From the NCBI GenBank assembly GCA_945787485.1, contig CALZHV010000072.1, positions 1 through 9,832 on the forward strand: a stretch of 9,832 nt of DNA, given 5' to 3'. Each line of letters opens with the position of its first letter. Positions within the stretch are counted from its first letter, which is position 1. This document shows positions 7,186 through 9,832 of this stretch, one piece after another. Below the pieces are notes generated by a model. It made no database searches. It had not been told where the DNA came from and saw nothing but the letters and a program-made list of their open reading frames with translations. The DNA is from an uncultured Lachnospiraceae bacterium (GTDB lineage Bacteria > Bacillota > Clostridia > Lachnospirales > Lachnospiraceae). The position numbers and the translations under genes were made by a program.

Positions 7186-8004
7186 TCAGACCTGTATAGT
7201 TGAATTTAAAATCGCCTGTGTCATTTTGAGTGCTCTTGAATTTGCCTTAACATCATGCACCCTGAAAAAAGCACAACCCTTTTGAAGGCCTAAAACAGAT
7301 GTTGCAATTGTGCCTTCTTCTCTTTGATCAACCGGCAAACCAAGCGTGTTTCCAATCATTGATTTTCTTGATGTTCCGAGCAACACCGGATATCCAAGCT
7401 CCGTATATCTCTCCAGATTATTCATAACCACAAGATTCTGATTTGTGTCCTTTGCAAATCCGATGCCCGGGTCTATCATAATCTTTTCCCTGTCAACGCC
7501 TGCTGCTAGAGCTATATTTACCGACTGTTTAAGTTCTTCAATTGTATCTTCAATAAGATTATTGTACGAATTGCCGTTTTTGTTGTGCATAAGGCAACAG
7601 CACAAATTGTTCTTTGCAACAAGTCCTGCCATTCTGTCATCATATTTAAATCCCCAGATATCGTTTATCATGTCTGCCCCGGCAAATACTCCCGCCTGAG
7701 CCACTTCGAATTTGTATGTGTCCAATGATACCGGGATATCAAAATTCTCTTTTATCGCTTCGATTACAAAGCAGGTTCTTTCTATTTCCTCCTGAGTGGA
7801 TATTTGCACATGTCCGGGTCTTGTTGATTCACCACCAACATCAATTATATCCGCACCGTCATCAATCAACTGTTTTGCATGCGCAAGAGCTTTGTCCAAA
7901 TCGCTGTATCTTCCGCCATCAGAAAAAGAATCCGGTGTGACATTTAATATTCCCATTATATAAGGCATTTTCCCTATTCGAAATTCTCTGTTTCCTATCT
8001 GCAT
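7186..8004 (-). CDS. folP: Dihydropteroate synthase
   Basis: FolP condenses hydroxymethyl-dihydropterin pyrophosphate with p-aminobenzoate to give dihydropteroate; it is the sulfonamide target. From the chosen start the protein has 272 residues, normal for the family. Motifs in order: GILNVTPDSFSDGG (18-31, N21), DVGGESTRPG (55-64), SLDTYK (93-98, D95), IND (113-115), LMHNKNG (138-144), DPGIGFAKD (178-186), LGTSRKSMIG (209-218, K214) and FRVHDV (247-252). The usual IDTYK reads LDTYK. The reading frame stays open upstream to an ATG at 8127, but that would add 41 residues inside the HD gene. The ATG at 8004 has AGGAG six bases upstream and begins just before the first conserved strand, so it is preferred. 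It starts 13 nt after the HD gene. Confidence 0.97.
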   Translation of the reverse strand: MQIGNREFRIGKMPYIMGILNVTPDSFSDGGRYSDLDKALAHAKQLIDDGADIIDVGGESTRPGHVQISTQEEIERTCFVIEAIKENFDIPVSLDTYKFEVAQAGVFAGADMINDIWGFKYDDRMAGLVAKNNLCCCLMHNKNGNSYNNLIEDTIEELKQSVNIALAAGVDREKIMIDPGIGFAKDTNQNLVVMNNLERYTELGYPVLLGTSRKSMIGNTLGLPVDQREEGTIATSVLGLQKGCAFFRVHDVKANSRALKMTQAILNSTIQV

Positions 8005-8010
8005 ATCTTG

Positions 8011-8015
8011 CTCCT
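8011..8015 (-). promoter_or_regulatory. Ribosome binding site AGGAG that decides the folP start
   Basis: AGGAG ends six bases before the ATG at 8004 and sits between the HD gene's stop codon (8018-8020) and folP. It argues against the longer frame opening at 8127. Confidence 0.8.
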
Positions 8016-8017
8016 GT

Positions 8018-8497
8018 CTATATTTGTAGTGTTTTATTCTTTTTTGATTCGTCCCAATAGCATTCCTCATATACCTTGCACGAATAACAGGCTCTCGAAA
8101 GCTTATCAGCTTTGTACAGTAAATCACCCAATGTATTTACCTGTGCCTGACCACATTTATGTTTTTTTATGGCATCACAGATCATTTGCATTTCTGCCTC
8201 ATCAAAGCCTGAACCGGCTAATATTTCTTTTGCGATTATGGCACTTGCTTCATGATGTGAAATACCATTGTCATATTCTTCTGCTCTTCCTATGTCATGA
8301 AGCAAAGCAGTTGCATAAATTACATCCTTTTCAACAGACAAATTGTTTTGTAAAGATATAATATATGCTATTCTTGCCACATCAATGCTGTGTTCAATAT
8401 TATGCAAACAAAATTTTCTATCCTTTTCAGCCTCATTTATTCTGTTTATACATTTTTTGAAGGTTTGATTATTTAAAATATTGTCTATTCTGTCCAT
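8018..8497 (-). CDS. HD-domain phosphohydrolase with C-terminal cysteine cluster, in the folate operon
   Basis: A 159-residue soluble protein of the HD superfamily, metal-dependent enzymes that usually cleave phosphate esters. The metal-binding pattern is visible: H36 in IEHSIDVA, the H67-D68 doublet in LLHDIG, H81 or H82 in ISHHEAS, H113 in KKHKCG, and D131 in YKADKLSR. After the HD core comes CYSCKVYEEC (C137, C140, C146); C115 or C30 could supply a fourth ligand for zinc or an Fe-S cluster, though this is inference. The substrate is not known from sequence. It lies between folC and folP with gaps of 11 and 13 nt, so a role in pterin metabolism, such as dephosphorylating dihydroneopterin phosphates, is plausible. 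A precedent is archaeal MptB, an HD-type phosphodiesterase of pterin synthesis. The start ATG has AAGGA (8506-8510) eight bases upstream, overlapping the folC stop codon. Confidence 0.9.
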   Translation of the reverse strand: MDRIDNILNNQTFKKCINRINEAEKDRKFCLHNIEHSIDVARIAYIISLQNNLSVEKDVIYATALLHDIGRAEEYDNGISHHEASAIIAKEILAGSGFDEAEMQMICDAIKKHKCGQAQVNTLGDLLYKADKLSRACYSCKVYEECYWDESKKNKTLQI

Positions 8498-8508
8498 TTA
8501 AGTAATCC

Positions 8509-9789
8509 TTACAATTTTTTTTGCAGATATTCATTAAGAAATGACAACGAACCGCAAATCATAATCATAGAATTGTCATTCACCATACCATATGCCATTT
8601 CTAAAGCCTGCTCATACTTTTGCGCTGTCATACAATCAACTCCACGGCATCTGATTTTATCTGCTATAATTTCCTTAGCAAGTGCTCTTGGATTGTCAGG
8701 TGTTATAGCAATAACCGCGTACATATACGGCAAAAGAATTTCTATCATTTTTTCATATTCTTTATCACCTAATACTCCCATTATAAATATTATGTGCTTA
8801 TTTGTAAAATATTTATTTAACGATAATGCAAGCATTTTCCATGCCTGTTCATTGTGTGCGCCGTCACATATAACAAGTGGTTTTTGTGATACAACCGTCA
8901 TTCTTCCATTCCATACGGTTTCCTCTAAACCCCTTTTTACACAAAGTCTGTCATAATGTAAATTTAGATATCCTTTTTCATATAATTTTTCTATTAAAAG
9001 CAATGCTGTTGAGGCATTATATATTTGATGAACCCCAAGTAGCTTTATATGGTATTCTTCTTTTTTCCATATAAACCTCGTACCTGTCAAATCAATATTC
9101 TCTTCGCAAACATCCCGCATATCTACTTCGAAAAATTGTGTATTTACCTTGCGGCACTTATTTCTAAGGACATCTGAAACTTCCGGAAGCTGCGGATAAG
9201 AAACACATATGCCGTCTTTTTTTATAATTCCTGCTTTTTCTTCGGCAATCATTTCTACCGTATCTCCCAGAAACTGCATATGATCAAGACTTATTGATGC
9301 AAAAACTGTAGCCAACGGTTTGTCGATTACATTTGTCGCATCAAGCCGTCCTCCCATTCCACACTCAATCAAGGCAAAATCAACATTTTCATCGGCAAAA
9401 TACTTATATGCAACAGCTGTTTCAATCTCAAAAGCTGTAGGACTCTTAAGTCCTTCGGATTCCATTTCTTTTATTATTTGGGATATTTCTTCTATATATA
9501 ATGCAAATCTATCTTCACTCATAAATTGTTGATTTATCTGAAATCTTTCAAGATAATGACTTATAGTCGGTGAAACGTATCTTCCCGTCTTATAGCCCAT
9601 TTTAAGTAATATGTTTTCCACAAACGCAAAAATAGAGCCTTTTCCGTTGGTACCCGCAATATGCAGACACTTACATCTGTTTTGCGGATTATCCAATCGT
9701 TTCAAAAGCTCTATCTCATTATCTAAGCCCGGCACACTGCCAAGCTTGTTTTTTTCATTTATATATTCCTGTGCTTCGTTATAATTCAT
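8509..9789 (-). CDS. folC: Folylpolyglutamate synthase / dihydrofolate synthase
   Basis: FolC adds glutamate with ATP to dihydropteroate (dihydrofolate synthase) and/or to reduced folates (polyglutamate synthase); it is a Mur-ligase-like enzyme. At 426 residues it is full length. Seen in order: P-loop HIAGTNGKGS (43-52), a pterin-binding loop region SPTISHYLERFQIN (73-86), FEIETAVAY (120-128), ECGMGGRLDATNV (142-154), SISLDH (165-170), EEKAGIIK (183-190), WNGRM (293-297) and DGAHN (309-313). The SPHL motif of E. coli FolC reads SPTI, so whether it has both activities cannot be judged, but no separate dihydrofolate synthase is visible here. The start ATG has GGAAGG (9800-9805) ten bases upstream and directly follows an in-frame stop of a possible upstream gene (TAAATG). 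It is the first complete gene of the visible operon; no promoter is seen in the 43 nt available upstream. Confidence 0.97.
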   Translation of the reverse strand: MNYNEAQEYINEKNKLGSVPGLDNEIELLKRLDNPQNRCKCLHIAGTNGKGSIFAFVENILLKMGYKTGRYVSPTISHYLERFQINQQFMSEDRFALYIEEISQIIKEMESEGLKSPTAFEIETAVAYKYFADENVDFALIECGMGGRLDATNVIDKPLATVFASISLDHMQFLGDTVEMIAEEKAGIIKKDGICVSYPQLPEVSDVLRNKCRKVNTQFFEVDMRDVCEENIDLTGTRFIWKKEEYHIKLLGVHQIYNASTALLLIEKLYEKGYLNLHYDRLCVKRGLEETVWNGRMTVVSQKPLVICDGAHNEQAWKMLALSLNKYFTNKHIIFIMGVLGDKEYEKMIEILLPYMYAVIAITPDNPRALAKEIIADKIRCRGVDCMTAQKYEQALEMAYGMVNDNSMIMICGSLSFLNEYLQKKL

Positions 9790-9832
9790 TTATTCTGTGC
9801 CTTCCGAATCGTATGATACATGTTGAACTGGA
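9790..9832 (-). CDS. Possible C-terminal end of an upstream gene (partial)
   Basis: One minus-strand frame reads PVQHVSYDSEGTE followed by TAA at 9790-9792, directly adjoining the folC ATG. The position fits the end of a co-transcribed upstream gene, but 13 codons cannot identify it and an open frame this short occurs readily by chance. Confidence 0.35.
   Translation of the reverse strand, partial: PVQHVSYDSEGTE

Larger units (their letters stand above)
812..9789 (-). other. Putative operon folC-HD-folP-folBK-ppx-like-ppk1-NCS2 permease-cysteine-rich protein
   Basis: All eight genes are on one strand with gaps of 11, 13, 40, 4, -1, 51 and 78 nt. No hairpin with a U-tract occurs between them, and the only strong terminator follows the last gene. 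No consensus promoter is visible in the internal gaps, though weak ones before the permease or the 65-residue gene cannot be excluded. The promoter is probably upstream of the window, as the right edge may lie within another gene. Confidence 0.65.

Noticed and set aside
8005..8127. Longer N terminus for folP starting at the ATG at 8127.
   Set aside because: The extra 41 residues overlap the HD gene in another frame, lack folP-like sequence, and the ATG at 8004 has a proper AGGAG six bases upstream.
8573..8956. Plus-strand open frame of 127 codons opposite folC, and several other plus-strand frames of 60-120 codons across the window.
   Set aside because: All lie antisense to well-supported genes, have no good ribosome binding site and show no recognisable protein features.

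Overview
The window is about 9.8 kb of AT-rich bacterial DNA with every supportable gene on the minus strand, so transcription runs from the right end to the left. Strong AGGAG-type ribosome binding sites, consensus sigma-A promoter spacing, the gene content and the protein flavour suggest a Gram-positive Firmicute of the class Clostridia, most likely Lachnospiraceae. That placement rests on resemblance recalled from known families, not on a search.

In the direction of transcription the layout is: a possible last 13 codons of an upstream gene (right edge), folC (folylpolyglutamate/dihydrofolate synthase), a small HD-domain phosphohydrolase with a C-terminal cysteine cluster, folP (dihydropteroate synthase), a fused folB-folK (dihydroneopterin aldolase plus HPPK), a divergent Ppx/GppA-family protein with a C-terminal HD domain, ppk1 (polyphosphate kinase), an NCS2/AzgA-type purine permease starting with GTG, and a 65-residue cysteine-rich protein. 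The gaps are 11, 13, 40, 4, -1, 51 and 78 nt. I see no terminator until a 10-bp GAAA-capped hairpin with a U-tract just after the 65-residue gene. This reads as one operon of eight genes. After the terminator a near-consensus promoter (TTGACA-17-TATACT) starts a separate transcription unit for an ABC-F ATPase of the YbiT/YkpA type, which runs off the left edge.

The first four genes cover the middle and late steps of folate synthesis: dihydroneopterin to hydroxymethyl-dihydropterin to its pyrophosphate to dihydropteroate to dihydrofolate and polyglutamates. GTP cyclohydrolase (folE), a Nudix-type dihydroneopterin triphosphate pyrophosphatase and the pAB genes are not in the window. The HD protein sits where a pterin-phosphate phosphatase would be useful. 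The next two genes are a polyphosphate pair tightly coupled to the folate genes. The permease would bring in purine bases, which relate to folate through GTP as precursor and through one-carbon use in purine synthesis; that link is inference.

The points most worth a second look are the Ppx-like protein, in which both positions aligned with the catalytic glutamates of E. coli PPX are glutamine; the HD protein as a candidate for the dephosphorylation step missing from many folate pathways; and a similar CxxC-[KR]-x-[YF]...E-x-C cysteine motif in both the HD protein and the small last gene. No stretch longer than about 130 bases lacks a gene. I found no tRNA, rRNA, CRISPR, insertion sequence, riboswitch or notable repeat.
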